The position numbers and the translations under genes are program-made. From positions 7,941,818 to 8,004,317 of the forward strand of contig CM022668.1 of the NCBI GenBank assembly GCA_012295275.1: a stretch of DNA of 62,500 nt, in the 5' to 3' direction. This document shows positions 12,601 to 25,796 of this stretch, one piece after another. Every line of letters starts with the position of its first letter. Within the stretch, counting starts at the first letter, position 1. The notes under the pieces are model-generated. The model was not told where the DNA came from, made no database searches, and saw only the letters and a list, made by a program, of their open reading frames with translations. The stretch comes from Chrysomallon squamiferum. Lineage: Eukaryota > Mollusca > Gastropoda > Neomphalida > Peltospiridae.

Positions 12601-13242
12601 ATACAACCCGTCTATCTATTGTCATTACGGATGCTATGTAACAGAATCGATATAAAAGCTAATAAGAGCGAGCATGTGTCAGTTGATGACAAATGTCTGT
12701 TAATTCCCATACGTTTTAAACCAGTAATAACTAAATATTTTAACTCATTCAGTTTTATCAAATATTTAATATTAACAATGGAAAAACAGTCACACACGGG
12801 TAAAAGATAGCATCGGATGATATTTGCTGACATGCTGAAATATCTGGGTATGACTCACCCACCCATAACATTCACGCAACCCCCAGCTAGCGATCATCAC
12901 GTGACGCCAAAGCATCCAATGAAATTCTAGACTTGCACGGACCTAAGGAAATAAATCCGCTAAATTTTTGTTCTCTTTATCTTTAAAGTCCGTTGAATAA
13001 ATGTTGGCTACATTTAACGTCTGTTTCAAAGATTTGTTGCATTATTAAGAATCATCAGATAAATGCATATTTCCACTGAGGGTGCAAGCACATCAGTCTT
13101 GCCTCACAATGCAAGTTAGTGTTAGTATGTTAGTCAGAAAGAAATGAAGTTAGTCACTCAACCTATCAGACTGTTAGCTTATCCAGTGCATATTGTATTA
13201 TTTATAATAATTTGTAGCTGTTCTATTTAATTACTATGTCCT

Positions 13243-13248
<6 letters not shown>

Positions 13249-13339
<91 letters not shown>
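13249..13339. repeat. (CT)n microsatellite
   Basis: CT array of 91 bp followed by a short CA run (13345-13360). Confidence 0.97.
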
Positions 13340-13341
<2 letters not shown>

Positions 13342-13539
13342 GCCACACACACACACACACAATATATTTATATTAGCGTTGTAAACAAGAGCATCATAAA
13401 ATGATTAACTTTTTCTTTACAGTTGTCATCCTTTTCTTCTTTTCCTTACTCATCATCATCATCATCTTGTTGTTGTTGTTGTTATTAAAATCGCTGTGTT
13501 TATTAATGTATTTACATGATCTAATGTATCGCTTTGTTC

Positions 13540-13760
13540 TCACGCTGCTGTCTCACTGCGCATGCACACAGCTCGACTCGCAGTCTCCTCACTAATGGCG
13601 ACTTTCCAAAGCCCGGTGCATCATGGGTGTGTCAACAAACCCGCATCCGGTTCGATAGAATTTGCACATCGGTTCCAAGCCCCAGACGTCGCCACTTCAA
13701 AAAGACCCACGAAACATGGCGAGGGAATAAAAATTTCGTATCTCGCTATAAAATGAACAA
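13540..13760 (+). other. CpG-richer pocket with 53-codon open frame
   Basis: A GC-richer unique segment starting with an NRF-1-like CTGCGCATGCAC (13556-13567). An ATG at 13595 opens 53 codons (MATFQSPVHHGCVNK...) ending at 13756, without low complexity. The base at -3 is C, so the start context is weak. No family is recognised. It may be chance, a small ORF in an antisense transcript, or a regulatory element. Confidence 0.2.
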
Positions 13761-14197
13761 ACAAGCAAACAGCAGAACAAACATTCCTGCCATATCATCG
13801 CTGAAAGCATTTGCAGCTGCCAGTGCAGTCAGTCTTTATTAAATCTCAGAGGGTGTTTTCGCATAACGATACTAAATGTGTTGAACAGACTCAAACCGTG
13901 ACGTCATAATTGGATCTGTGTTTGAACTATGGGTGTCACCACAAACCTTTTTCTTCTCTTTAACCCCTCTCGTCTTTTTCTTCGTGAAGCAAAAAGAGTT
14001 TTATTTTAATGACGCTGTCCTATCCATCCCCCCCCATACCCTGCTAGTCCAGTTCTGTACCAGCTCGAGTTTGGTGTAGGCGTCTCATCACGTGACCGTT
14101 ACTGTTACAGTTATTCACGAACTGATATGAAAAGTTTATTAATAGAAAATGTACACGTCAAAATAACAGTTCTTTGCAAATTAAAGCGAGTAGATGC

Positions 14198-14515
14198 AGA
14201 AGTAGTATTACAAGCAAAAGTACTAACAGTAGTAGAAATATTTCTAACTAGCAGATGTAATATTATAGTAATAGTAAAAGTATTACAAACAGTAATAGTA
14301 GTTGAAGAAAAAAGTATTACTAATAGTAGTAGTACTAGCAGATGTAATAGTACAGTAGTAGTAGTAGTAGTAACACTAGCAATAAGCAGTACTAGTGTTG
14401 GTTACAGAAGTAGTAATAATGGTAGAGATAATTGTAGTAGTAGAAGAAATTAGTAGCAGCAGTAGCTGTTGAGGAGGTAGTAGTAGTAGTAGAAGTAGCT
14501 GTTGAGGTAGTAGTA
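14198..14515. repeat. Degenerate (TAG)n block
   Basis: About 320 bp dominated by AGT/TAG trinucleotides with frequent substitutions. It continues in looser form at 14920-15170. Confidence 0.8.
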
Positions 14516-14764
14516 GTAGTAACAAGTTTAACAGTAGAGACTGTACCAGTGACAGGGAGTAGTTAAAGGATACGCTAAAAGAAATGTTCTGCGAGTAGAG
14601 TTAACACATCTGTTTATTCTCTCAGTGTGAGTCTCTGATTGCAGCTTAGTGACGAGACATTTACAGCAGGCTCCACTGCACCGAGCATCTCCGTCAAAAC
14701 TCTGTTACTAGTGAATGCCAGAGAGCGTAATTTTAACATTAAACAGATCATACAATTATTTTCC

Positions 14765-14797
<33 letters not shown>

Positions 14798-14816
14798 TGT
14801 GTGTGTGTGTGTGTGT
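14765..14816. repeat. (GT)n microsatellite
   Basis: GT array with one A interruption. Confidence 0.97.
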
Positions 14817-14919
14817 ATAGTACTAGTAAAGTAGCAGCCGCAGCATCATTTATATATCAAACAGCATGGTGTGTGCTGTCCTGCAGAATCTGCTAAGCAC
14901 AGAACACAAAAACATTATC

Positions 14920-15170
14920 ATAGTAGTATTAGTATTAGTAGCAGTAGTAGAAATAATAGTAATAGAGGTAGTATTAGAAGTAGAAGTAGTAGTTACAGTA
15001 ACAGTATTCTGGTAGTCTTTATAAGAATGGTTATAGTAGTCGTAATTACAGTGGTATAACAGGTGTTACTAATAAGTAGTAGTAGTAGTAGTAGGTAACA
15101 GCGATATTGGTACTAGCTGCAGGACTGGTTGTAGCAGCAATAGTAGTAGATGTAGTAGAATGGTAGTAAT
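14920..15170. repeat. Degenerate (TAG)n block
   Basis: Interrupted TAG/AGT repeats like those at 14198-14515. Confidence 0.75.
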
Positions 15171-15700
15171 ATTATATATCATACCAACTAAAAAAAAAAA
15201 ATGTTAATATCCACGGAAGGAAGCTAACCAATCGTAACAGATCTGGCACACACAGAACAGAACAACTGAATGTTGTCAGAACACTAATAGCAGCTACTGA
15301 AACGAAGAGTACAGATAAACAAGTTTATAGAAACTAAATAAATAAAGAGCGAGATAAACAAAGACGGGTAATAAAGAGAAGAGAGATGTCTGGTCGTTAC
15401 TCTGCTTGGACTTGGCACGGATCTTTCGTTAAAGAAACGCTTTGGGCAATTAAAGTTTATGTCAGTGTCTAGAGGCATTACTGCGCTAATAATGACAGTT
15501 GCCAAGCAACCAACGCTAATTGAGTTAACGTGCCAACTACTAGATTTACATGAGAATTACTCCTCGCGAATGACAGGTTGTAAGATCAATCCGCTTCAGT
15601 GGTCGGGTGTAAACTAAACCTTTTTTGTTTGTTCGTCTACTAAATTGTAGGTATCGGGTTCATTTCGCCTCGCGTTTTGAAGAGTTGTATCCTGTTTCAA

Positions 15701-15702
<2 letters not shown>

Positions 15703-15748
<46 letters not shown>
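15703..15748. repeat. (AAT)n microsatellite
   Basis: AAT array, one of only three long ones in this orientation on the plus strand. Confidence 0.97.
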
Positions 15749-15749
<1 letters not shown>

Positions 15750-15933
15750 TAAAAAAAAAAAGTAAATAAATAAAATAAAATAATGTAACATATTTCTTTA
15801 AAGTTGTTATTTTATACAGAATAGACTTTATGTGACTTAAGAAAACAGTGATGATGTTGATGATATTGATGATAATAATATGATAACACTGTTTGAAGGT
15901 GGTGATGACGAATGAAAATCACATGTCTACGAC

Positions 15934-16158
15934 ATGAAACTGGAACTCGTTGCCGCCGTCGTTGTTGGTTTTGCTGCAGGCTACAATCTCGATAACAAGA
16001 ACTGGACAAATCAAACAACTCCGCGATCGACGAACTCTGATGTGGTTAACCACCACGTCGTGGATGTCGTAACCTTTACGACAACTTGCCACGTCAGCTA
16101 CTTCATTCCTACGAACAAATCGAACGACCAGCCGTCGATAGATGGCGCTGATCAATAA
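15934..16158 (+). CDS. Hypothetical small secreted protein (74 aa)
   Basis: The open frame runs from ATG at 15934 to TAA at 16156-16158 on the strand opposite mkx, inside intron 1. The start context is good (G at -3). The N-terminus MKLELVAAVVVGFAAG looks like a short signal peptide, though Glu at position 4 is unusual. The rest is Asn/Thr-rich with three N-glycosylation sequons (NWT, NQT, NKS) and one Cys. Base composition is clearly higher in GC than its flanks and many third positions are G or C, as expected for coding sequence. No family is recognised. Against it: the opposite strand is also open over much of this stretch, and no promoter or poly(A) signal was found. Treat it as a candidate only. 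Confidence 0.3.
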   Translation: MKLELVAAVVVGFAAGYNLDNKNWTNQTTPRSTNSDVVNHHVVDVVTFTTTCHVSYFIPTNKSNDQPSIDGADQ

Positions 16159-16499
16159 GAAGCCCTCGAGCTGATAAACAATGCCATTTTGGAGGATTCA
16201 TTCGGATCAATGGATTTCACCGATTCCACAGCATCTGACCTTTGAAACAAAATTCTCTGTACTTTTATCTTTGGTTGGGTCAATGTTGAAATTCTTATAA
16301 CCATGGTAACGAGATGATAAAATCCCTCGACCCTAAGAAAGAATCCGTCAAGACCACAGGACACAGAATTAATGATATTAATGATCATGATGATAACGGT
16401 AAGGATGATCATCATTTAGATATGATAATTAAGCGTGTTGCAGATAATTTGTGGAAAATGCTACTAAAACAGGTGTTATAGCATCATTTTAATTTGAAT

Positions 16500-16501
<2 letters not shown>

Positions 16502-16580
<79 letters not shown>

Positions 16581-16679
16581 CTTTCTTTATCTCTGTCTTT
16601 TCTCTCTCTCTCTCTCTGTGTGTCTGTATGTCTGTCTATCTCTCTCTCGCACTTTCTTTATCTCTGTCTTTCTCTTTCT

Positions 16680-16745
<66 letters not shown>
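16502..16745. repeat. Compound (CT)n array with internal duplication
   Basis: CT runs at 16502-16577 and 16683-16745. Between them, CGCACTTTCTTTATCTCTGT plus flanking CT occurs twice (near 16577 and 16649, 72 bp apart), showing duplication within the array. Confidence 0.95.
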
Positions 16746-16750
<5 letters not shown>

Positions 16751-17439
16751 CGGGTTCACTGACACTATGGAGACGTCACGCAGTTAGACACGTGTTTATG
16801 TACTTAACGGCTGCAGTCGATGGAGACTATTTCTTATCAGAAAAGCGGGCGACTCTGCTGGCGAAGAAAAACAAAATGACGTCCGCAGAATTCTATTTTA
16901 GCCTGTTTTTCTACAATAACACGGCAGATATAGAATTTAAGCTCTGATTTACTAAACAAAGCCACAGAAGATGTAGGTCTTGGTCTAGAATTACCTCCCC
17001 TAATTGACTGGCTCACAGCGGAGCAGACTGAAATATCAGTTACGCAATTACAACTCGCCGTTTATCGGATATTCAATTTTTAATCACATTAACACATTAT
17101 CTTTTTTTTTTCTTTTTTTAATGTTTTTTCTTTTATTTTTTTATAACCGTAATAAAAGTTAGAAAAATAAATTATATTCGTATAAGGCATATTCATTTCA
17201 GAATAATAAATATTTACACATGTACACACCAATAATAATAATATGCTACAAATGGGGTCAATGAATTGCGTAACACGTATTATCCAAATCCGATAACGAC
17301 TATGCATTCTAAGCGTGTTAGTGAAATTCGCTTTGCACACGGTTTTCTAATAAACATGTACCATGCTTCGTGCCTATTCACAGCAACAGGTACAGGAGAT
17401 ACAAGTGATACACTGTAAATCTCATAGGGTTTAATACGA

Positions 17440-17607
17440 AGAAACACACACATACCCACACACAGACACACACACACATAGACACACACACAGACACACA
17501 CAACACAGAGACACACAGAGACACACACACAGACACACACACATACATACACACACACAGACATACACATACAGACACACATAGACACACATACACACAC
17601 ACACACA

Positions 17608-17652
<45 letters not shown>

Positions 17653-17682
17653 ACACATACAGACACACATAGACACACATGT
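17440..17682. repeat. Interrupted (CA)n block
   Basis: About 240 bp of CA repeats with GA, TA and CATA interruptions. Confidence 0.95.
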
Positions 17683-17930
17683 AGGCTATACAGGGTGTTT
17701 TATTGTCGTTGTTGTTTCTACCAGTCAGTGTAAAATACAATATAACAGATTTGATGTGCTTTGTATATGTATTTAGCAAACAAATATTGCCTCACACATT
17801 ATCTTTCATTACAGGGAGTGAGAGGCTTTTCTAATATGCAAAAAAAAATAACTGCATTTTATATTTTTATCCGTAATATTTTTTATTACGTGTATTGACA
17901 TTTAACTTTATAAACCAAATACACCCACAG

Positions 17931-18038
<108 letters not shown>

Positions 18039-18655
18039 CACAGAAATGCAATTACTAGTTTATAAAACAATCGTAAAATAAACCGTATGACCTTTTCCAC
18101 CAACACAAGAGAATTACCCAAGTTGAACAATCAAGTCAAAAAAACATTTCAAACTGGGTGGTCCGTCTAACTTTGAAGTTTTCCTTAACGTTGTGGTATT
18201 AAAGGCGGTTCATAATTTGACGTGTTTAATCTTTGTGCAGTTGTACGACGACGCAGATGTTAACACAATTTTACGTCTCCAAACACCATAAAATTTCGCT
18301 TAGGGTTATTAGTGCGAAAATTAAAGAAGCACTTTCTGAAAGTTTGCTATAACGTTTGTTTTTCTCTATAATGTTATACTTAGACTCGCTCATAGTTTAA
18401 AGATATACTTTACTTTTCAAAAAAAAATAAAAATATATATATATATAAATGAACTTGTGTGTTTTGAAATCATTCTTGTTACTTCACATTTAAAGACATA
18501 GCATCCATACTTTTATAATACTAGTATGTTGACAATCAAACAGTAGTAATTCAAAATAACATTTAAACTTAAAAGTCCCACCATCTTCACTTTTATAATG
18601 ACCTAAGGTATCGCTAAAAACACACGCTTTAAGTTGTTGGGTTTTTTTTAGTTAG

Positions 18656-18656
<1 letters not shown>

Positions 18657-18726
<70 letters not shown>
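18657..18726. repeat. (TTA)n microsatellite
   Basis: Perfect TTA array of 70 bp. Confidence 0.97.
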
Positions 18727-18728
<2 letters not shown>

Positions 18729-19320
18729 TGAATTACCGAATTCAAAATAACTTTTAACAATGCAATAATTGATTGATTTTTTTTTTTTTTTTTACTCATT
18801 CCAAAAAAAGCCAACGTGCTGGTTGAAAAATTATTCATCAATTCCAGGGATGTTGTATTTTTTTCTCTCCTGATAACGTGTTTCGAGATAACCACTAACA
18901 TTTACAGGCAGTTTAACATCTAAGTGCACATATTTAAATGATGTTTTCACACGGTGAGAAAAACGCGAAGCGCACTGAATCGAGTTTCATTTAACTACAC
19001 GTCGGTGCATTCTGCCGGAGCCTGACATTCAATGTGTGGTAATCGGTCACAGACAGGAGAATTTCGAAATTTATTATTAATAGATGAAATGAAAGTATTA
19101 CATGCTTTACAGTATCACTGCACAGCTGTACACAGAGAGGTGCTTGTTGTTTGGAGATTAAAATCTGACGCGCTGTGGGTTGTCGGATCAATGCTCGACA
19201 TGGTCTCATTGTCACTGCAGATACACAGTTCAGTTTTATCATTAAACCACAGGATTTGAGCGTGATAGGTCCCTGGTTCCATCCCCTTTAGTGAATCCAT
19301 TCAAGCTTGTCCTACGGATG

Positions 19321-19347
19321 ACACACACACATACATGCACACACAGA

Positions 19348-19384
<37 letters not shown>

Positions 19385-19391
19385 AGACACA
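19321..19391. repeat. (CA)n microsatellite
   Basis: CA array with GA interruptions. Confidence 0.95.
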
Positions 19392-19800
19392 CATTTTTCA
19401 GTAGCCGTTTATTATCTGCTGTCTATGGAAATGTGCTTGTAAAAGACGTTTTGCTTCTAACATGTAACAGAGGGTTACTGAGTAATGACAGTGGTTTTCT
19501 TTAACAGTTAACAAACAAAAGCTTTATGGTAGAAATAGGATAACGTAACATTATATCATTTCTGTTTAAACAAATGTTTTGTTTTTATTTATTTGTTTTC
19601 TTTTATTATTTCGTGCCTGAAATAAAGTACTGATATTTTATATATAAATACATATACGCTTTATTGTTAAATAAAAAAAATTACTTTTATTCGTTTACTT
19701 TATTGTAATTTATACTTAGGTACAAATAACATTTTAACTTAGGAACGAACTAATTAATGAACTTTTAAATATATTATTATTATTATTGTTGTTGTTGTTG

Positions 19801-19879
19801 TTTTATGGTCGTTGCTATTGTTTCTATTATTGTTCTTATTATTGTTGTTGTTATGTTTCTGTTGTTGTTGTTTACTATA
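19801..19879 (+). repeat. Dispersed repeat R3, copy 2
   Basis: Second copy of the unit at 9417-9484, in the same orientation and again just 3' of an ATT/GTT array. Confidence 0.65.
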
Positions 19880-20184
19880 AGTGTGATTTTAAGTGTGATT
19901 TTAATAAATAAAATAAATGCACTCTTAAACCCTTTCTATTAAATATGATAATTTAATCTTCTGTAATTACATTCAACAGCCGGGCACTTGGTTACGACAG
20001 TCAACAATGACGCGTTACGTAAATGCATAAAGAAACTTAGGAACATTTATATTGTGACGTATGTGAAATGACAGGTATGACGTTAGTAAGTCAAGTGGTA
20101 AATAATGTATACAAAAACAAAGTCTCAGTATAATAAATTACTGTAGTTAAACCCCCTACCTATAGGTCTATTCTAAACCCAAAA

Positions 20185-20185
<1 letters not shown>

Positions 20186-20234
<49 letters not shown>
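20186..20234. repeat. (TTA)n microsatellite
   Basis: TTA array of about 48 bp. Confidence 0.97.
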
Positions 20235-20235
<1 letters not shown>

Positions 20236-20410
20236 AATTTATTTATATATTTATTTATTTTTATTCCACTTTCCACATCATGAAAGTTATGAACTATAAA
20301 TTAATTTTGTAATAATAAGTAATTTTTATTTTATCAAATTAATTGAGATTGTACTATTTATTTTTCAAAGCTAGAAGAAGAGAAAACATTTTCATTCTAA
20401 CACAGAAAAA

Positions 20411-20545
20411 CATCGGCCTTGTCCGATTTGGTCCACTCGCTACGTAACACTTCGGACTTGTCCGACTTAGTCGAATACCAGTTAATGATTATTTCCACTC
20501 GCTACGTAACGCACCGCACGTGTCCGGTCTAGCCTCTACGTAACA
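20411..20545. repeat. Short degenerate tandem repeat with CTACGTAAC
   Basis: CTACGTAAC occurs three times (20440-20448, 20502-20510, 20536-20544), twice inside CCACTCGCTACGTAAC. TCGG.CTTGTCCGA.TT occurs twice (20413 and 20452), with a third diverged CGTGTCCGG. The array abuts the promoter-like pocket that follows. Confidence 0.6.
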
Positions 20546-20579
20546 GAGAGATAAAGACGGCTGAAAACGTGTCAGGCAA

Positions 20580-20800
20580 AGGTTAAGCGTATAAAACGTC
20601 TCTTTGAAAAGTCGTCCCGCTTCCTTGACTCTTCCACAGCGGCGCTGGGCTCTGACCACTTGTAACACATCTTAGTAACTGCTGACAGTGCACGCCACGC
20701 AGCTGTTCAGTTCACACGTCGCGTTCACACGCACACCGGCTCTACCTGCAGACCGTTTATTAACCCCGCGGCGATGCGCATGCGCACACAAAGCTGTCGG
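20580..20800 (+). promoter_or_regulatory. Intronic CpG-rich promoter-like pocket (TATA, NRF-1)
   Basis: A TATA-type TATAAAA lies at 20590-20596, and a perfect NRF-1 palindrome TGCGCATGCGCA at 20775-20786. CpGs are dense compared with the flanks. NRF-1 sites are typical of CpG promoters in animals. No protein frame with a good ATG follows. It could be an antisense or alternative promoter within mkx intron 1, or an enhancer. Inference from motifs only. Confidence 0.35.
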
Positions 20801-21169
20801 TAATTTTCAGGCCAAAGCAGGTGTCTTTTTACTATTACTATTGTTATCGGTTTGGGTGTTAGAAATCAAGAATAAAGAGGCGGGGAAGGGAGGGGGAGGG
20901 AGGGAGAGAGGGTGTGCCGTCAACTGATACTCGAGCGCCTTCTGCCGCCCATATATTTCTTAATTAAAATGTGACGCAGCAGTTTTGGGGTAATCAGTGT
21001 TTTTGTTATCATCATTTCAAAAGGTAGCCTTACACATAAATTACTGCTTTTGGAGAAAATGCTATATTATTATTACCTAATAAAACTGATTTATTTTGAC
21101 TTTTCTTTTCTTTTTCTTATTTCAGTGCGCAAAGTATCTGCCACATATGTCATTACTTTAATACAAAAC

Positions 21170-21216
<47 letters not shown>
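21170..21216. repeat. (AAT)n microsatellite
   Basis: AAT array of about 47 bp followed by short CAA repeats. Confidence 0.97.
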
Positions 21217-21218
<2 letters not shown>

Positions 21219-21325
21219 TCAACAACAACAACGTTACCTGTAGGGGATTGAGAATACATTTTACGGAAGATATACTAGTCAAAACCACTGTCTTAAATAG
21301 AAATATGAATGTGGATTATTATTTC

Positions 21326-21430
<105 letters not shown>

Positions 21431-21869
21431 CTGTTCACAGTGGAAGTCTATTAAGCGTGAAATCAATAACGATATCAAACATCGACCCGCAGTCACTGAC
21501 ACAAGCAACATTCTATAAATGGCTATTATAACTATATTTAGAATGTACGACCTTTTTATAACAGAAATAAAGAAATCTTTGCGTCATTATTCCGTTTCTC
21601 CTGAAAATAGATAGACGTTAATATACAAGTAGCCTTTTTCCATTAACTTTCTGTGTCATTATCCGTCTCAGCTGTCTGTGTTTGTCTCCTTATTTTGTAC
21701 ACTTTACACGACTTTATCTTCCAAACTTTCTTATTCTGTCTCTTCATCTTAAATTATCTTTATCGTGATTTCCCCATCTTTGTGTCGTGTCTGTCTTTCC
21801 CTCTCTGCATGTTTCCAGTTCTGTTTATCTAGATGACCCTCGTTCTTTTACATTTTTTTATTATCTCAG

Positions 21870-21990
<121 letters not shown>

Positions 21991-23014
21991 TACCTAGCTC
22001 TGTCACACTCATACAAACTACACACTTATCCACTGCATCTCTCGAAATTATTAAAAATGCTGTCCTGAACTTTAGACGGGAGCCTTAGGCAGTCGAGACG
22101 AGTCAGGTTCAGTGAGAAACACGCAGATGTTCTTCCAGCTTAAACTCACCAACCTGCGCTCTTCTCTGCCTCACCTAGCCAGCTTCTACCTAAACGAACA
22201 TTACCGCAGCAAGAATTCACCGATAATGACAGGCACCACTTCTAAATGGGGCCGCTTTTTAGCAGACGTTCCTCGCGCTCTTTCGCGCCAGAAAAGCAAT
22301 CAGCATTACCGAATGTTCTGTTGATTGCAGACTGTCTGTTTGATGAAGTGTTGGCCTGCTAGGCGTGCTGTGAGCTCCAGTTTTCCAGCTTTGAGAAATG
22401 ACCGTCTGGGATAATGCTGGATAGTATCATCTGGTGTGTCTGTTGTCTTCGCTTTCTAGACTGATCGTTTTGAAAGTCTGTGATATGTGATGTTCTGTTT
22501 GTGTGGAAGATTGAGTAGTTTGGAATACGTGCTTAATGGAAATGAGAAGGGAGAAGGTTTCGGGAGTTTAAGATGAAAGAAAACCACAGATGAATGAAGA
22601 GGCAAATGAGAGAATGAAGGAAAGAAAAAGTGTTGAAAGATTATACGATAAAATAAATTGAGAGAGAGACAGAGCTGATGACAGACAGAAAGAAGAAGAT
22701 TAACGGACAACGGATCATCATGTTTTATCAGTCAGTGTTTATTACCTACAGGTGTCCAAACAAACAAACAAAAACAAACACATAAACACATGCATGTTCA
22801 CATAAACAACAAGCATACACACAAACGCGCGCGTACAATACCTATGGACCAATAGAAACACCTTCACTCTCACACAAACATTCACACACAAAATGCATTA
22901 GCAAACACAGAATATATAATCACGTACTTAACATACACACACATACAGTTCGGACAAATGTGATTAGCACAAAAGTACGCACAGGCACACACACACGGAG
23001 GTCGTAAATATGGG

Positions 23015-23095
23015 CGACCTTGTAGTATGGCCAGTGGCAGAAATCGAACAAACCATGATTGAAATTGTCGACTGAACTAGGACAAATGCGCCGCC
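23015..23095 (-). mobile_element. tRNA-like SINE remnant
   Basis: On the minus strand TAGTTCAGTCG fits the A box exactly, and GGTTTGTTCGATTTC lies shortly after, close to a B box. The spacing is shorter than in a tRNA, so part has been lost. A GT-rich run follows on the same strand. Probably a truncated tRNA-derived SINE. Confidence 0.35.
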
Positions 23096-24390
23096 TTTCA
23101 GCGAATATTTCTTATCAGCTAACAAAACTCCATCAAATAATTAAATTACATATTCGTCGACAAAGCTTCATCACTTTGTTTAGCCAGTTACAGCTGTCTT
23201 TGCGTGGACATCTGACAACAACGTCTGCCGCCTGCCAACGACGATTACTACGTCTTCGATGTGTACAAATCTGGGTTTCAGCTCCTCACCTACATTTATA
23301 ACTATAACATCAGTTTTGTAAAACAACAGCAATACAGTACAGTTTGCTAGGTGTGACAACGAAGTAAAGTATGAATCTTTAAAACAAAAGTAACAACACC
23401 AATGACAGCAGCTAAAACCACAACAGCAACCGCAGTTAAGGAAGAAAAAACCCGAGAAAGTACTCTTAAGGCTGAAGATGAAATAAACAAACTAGTAACG
23501 TTTACATTATACAGAACAACCCATACAACTATTAACCTGATCCAATAACAACACACACCTTATAATTGCTACTGTTTCCAACAATTTAGAAGTTATAACC
23601 AGGACTTGGTAACGTTGCATTCTGAATCTAAATTCTGCAACTGTTGTATTCTTCAAGTCCTGGAAACTACAACGAGTCAAGACAACATGATTCAGTCTTC
23701 ATTTCGCTTTCATCTTCTTTTTCTAATATTCTTTTTCTTTTCTTTTTTACCTCCAGACACCAGATGGCGCTCAGTACAGAAACGTTTCCAGATGACAGCC
23801 TTTCAGTCGGTTCTCACTCGAAGATGAGTTTTAAATTCGAGTGCTGGATTTACCAAATAACTCATTTCTTGACAGGCTCTCTCCATTATCTGATAGAACT
23901 CGACTGTTTTAGCTCATTTGGAAAGACAAAAATAATAAAGCCTGTAGGAGTGAATCATTGAAGATTTTTTTTCCCTCGTTATGAGCAATCTTCAACACCC
24001 CCGCTCATCTTAACAGTGTGTATCTTTGACATTGTGATTCTAAAAGAATGTATCTAGACAGACACCCCTATCTCTTTGTGATTATATAGTGTATGCTGTG
24101 CTGTTCAGTAACTTGTATACCTGTATATTATTTCGCCTGATTTTAAAAATACACACATTTACAAAGGTTTTAAAAAAAAAAAAAAATCAGTCTCAGTTGT
24201 TCTCTTACTGTTCAAAAGATCTGAAATCTTTTCCAACTTGGAGATGTGTTGGGTCGTCACAAAAATGTAAAGTAAAAAGAAGACAAAGAGAGAAAAATGT
24301 TTTACTCTGAATTTTTTAACTGGTAAATTTCGTCAAATCAGCAGACACCGGCCCGTTTACAACAGACAACAGTCAGCCAGGCTTTTCAGT

Positions 24391-24465
24391 CACGTGTAAC
24401 CTCTTCCGCGGCCGCAACGACGACTTTTGTGACGTCATACGCTTGGCAATCGTGGCCGGAAGCCA
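24391..24465. promoter_or_regulatory. CpG-rich motif cluster (E-box, CRE, ETS)
   Basis: Within 75 bp are CACGTG (24391-24396), GCGGCCGC (24408-24415), a full CRE TGACGTCA (24430-24437) and an ETS-type CCGGAAG (24456-24462). The combination is typical of promoters or enhancers. No associated transcript can be identified. Confidence 0.35.
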
Positions 24466-25017
24466 GATTCAATATGATTTCACGGAGATAATAGTAGATA
24501 GTCGTTTTTTCCGATGAAAGGTTCACGTGACAGTAATATTAACGTACTTACTGACCTTTTTCATTTCACCGATAATAACATTTATTGGGCTGCAACATGT
24601 TTCATTTCTATCATGTTCTTTTTTTCTCTTTTTTATTTTTTAATTTTTTTATTATTATTTTTTTTTTATTGATAGTAGTAATTATTATTATAACCAGTTT
24701 GATCCGGTTCCCAGTGTAAGAGAATGTTTATAACCTCATTTATAAGCACGCATTAACGTCGACAATTTAACAACTGAACTGAAAATGTACTTCACTTTCG
24801 AGCATAATATTACTTGATAATTATAATCCAGAGCGATGTTTTATTCGTCATTAAGAGCTGTAATCAAAGTAGAATTAAGTCACTGACGTTCACTGTTATA
24901 ACATTATTATTATTATTTCATGTAAGATTCATGACAGCTAATATTTTATAATCGCATTTAATATTTAATGTCAAGGTTAGAGGTACGAGCAGACATTTAA
25001 AACAGATTTAAAATACA

Positions 25018-25019
<2 letters not shown>

Positions 25020-25067
<48 letters not shown>
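25020..25067. repeat. (TTA)n microsatellite
   Basis: ATT/TTA array of about 48 bp. Confidence 0.97.
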
Positions 25068-25607
25068 CAGCAGCATCTGTATCATTTTTATCATTAATAT
25101 TTATATTATCATCATCGTCATTAATATTATTACTTTTATTATTGTTGTTGCTGTTGCTGTTGTCGTATGAAACTAGATTTAACGTCAGCTGTAAGTTAAT
25201 ACTGTTGCTAAGATAACTGCAACAAGCGAAAACTAAAAGTGTATTTGTATTATTAATACTGAAAACGAAAACGTAAACTACACCATTCTTAATATTTCAT
25301 TTCAAAAGCTAAGCTAAACCATTATAAATATTTAAAAAGTAGGTTATCTATTATACAGATATTGATATTTTAAAAACAAGAGTTAAAGTGAGTGCTTCTG
25401 TTTTACAGTATAATGCTTCTTTCTCTACCTAGATCCCGCCATGTCCTTTTAAAATAATATTTAGATTTCAAACATGTCATTATGATTTATACGAATCATT
25501 GATTTTGGGCCTTTTGTTATTTTCTTGCACAGTAATTTTAAAAAAATAAACGTTGGCGTATATTTTCTATTTATTACAAAGTTCAGATATCCCAGTTTAT
25601 CTCACCA

Positions 25608-25608
25608 C

Positions 25609-25671
<63 letters not shown>

Positions 25672-25673
25672 AA

Positions 25674-25704
<31 letters not shown>
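25608..25704. repeat. (AAT)n-(AAAT)n microsatellite
   Basis: AAT array to 25663, then AAAT repeats. Confidence 0.97.
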
Positions 25705-25756
25705 ATCTTACTTCTGAGCAACTTCTTCTTCTACAAGTCTATATTAACAAGGTATA

Positions 25757-25796
25757 CAAACTAAACGTCATCTCTTTATGACGTCATAATATATTT
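25757..25796 (-). repeat. CRE-bearing 40-bp dispersed repeat, copy 2
   Basis: Inverted copy of 6436-6475 (37/40) with the CRE palindrome at 25779-25786 and the second half-site preserved. Confidence 0.6.

Noticed and set aside
19205-19290. SINE-like segment with GGTTCCATCCC before a CA run
   Set aside because: The B box has a core mismatch and no convincing A box was found; too decayed to call.
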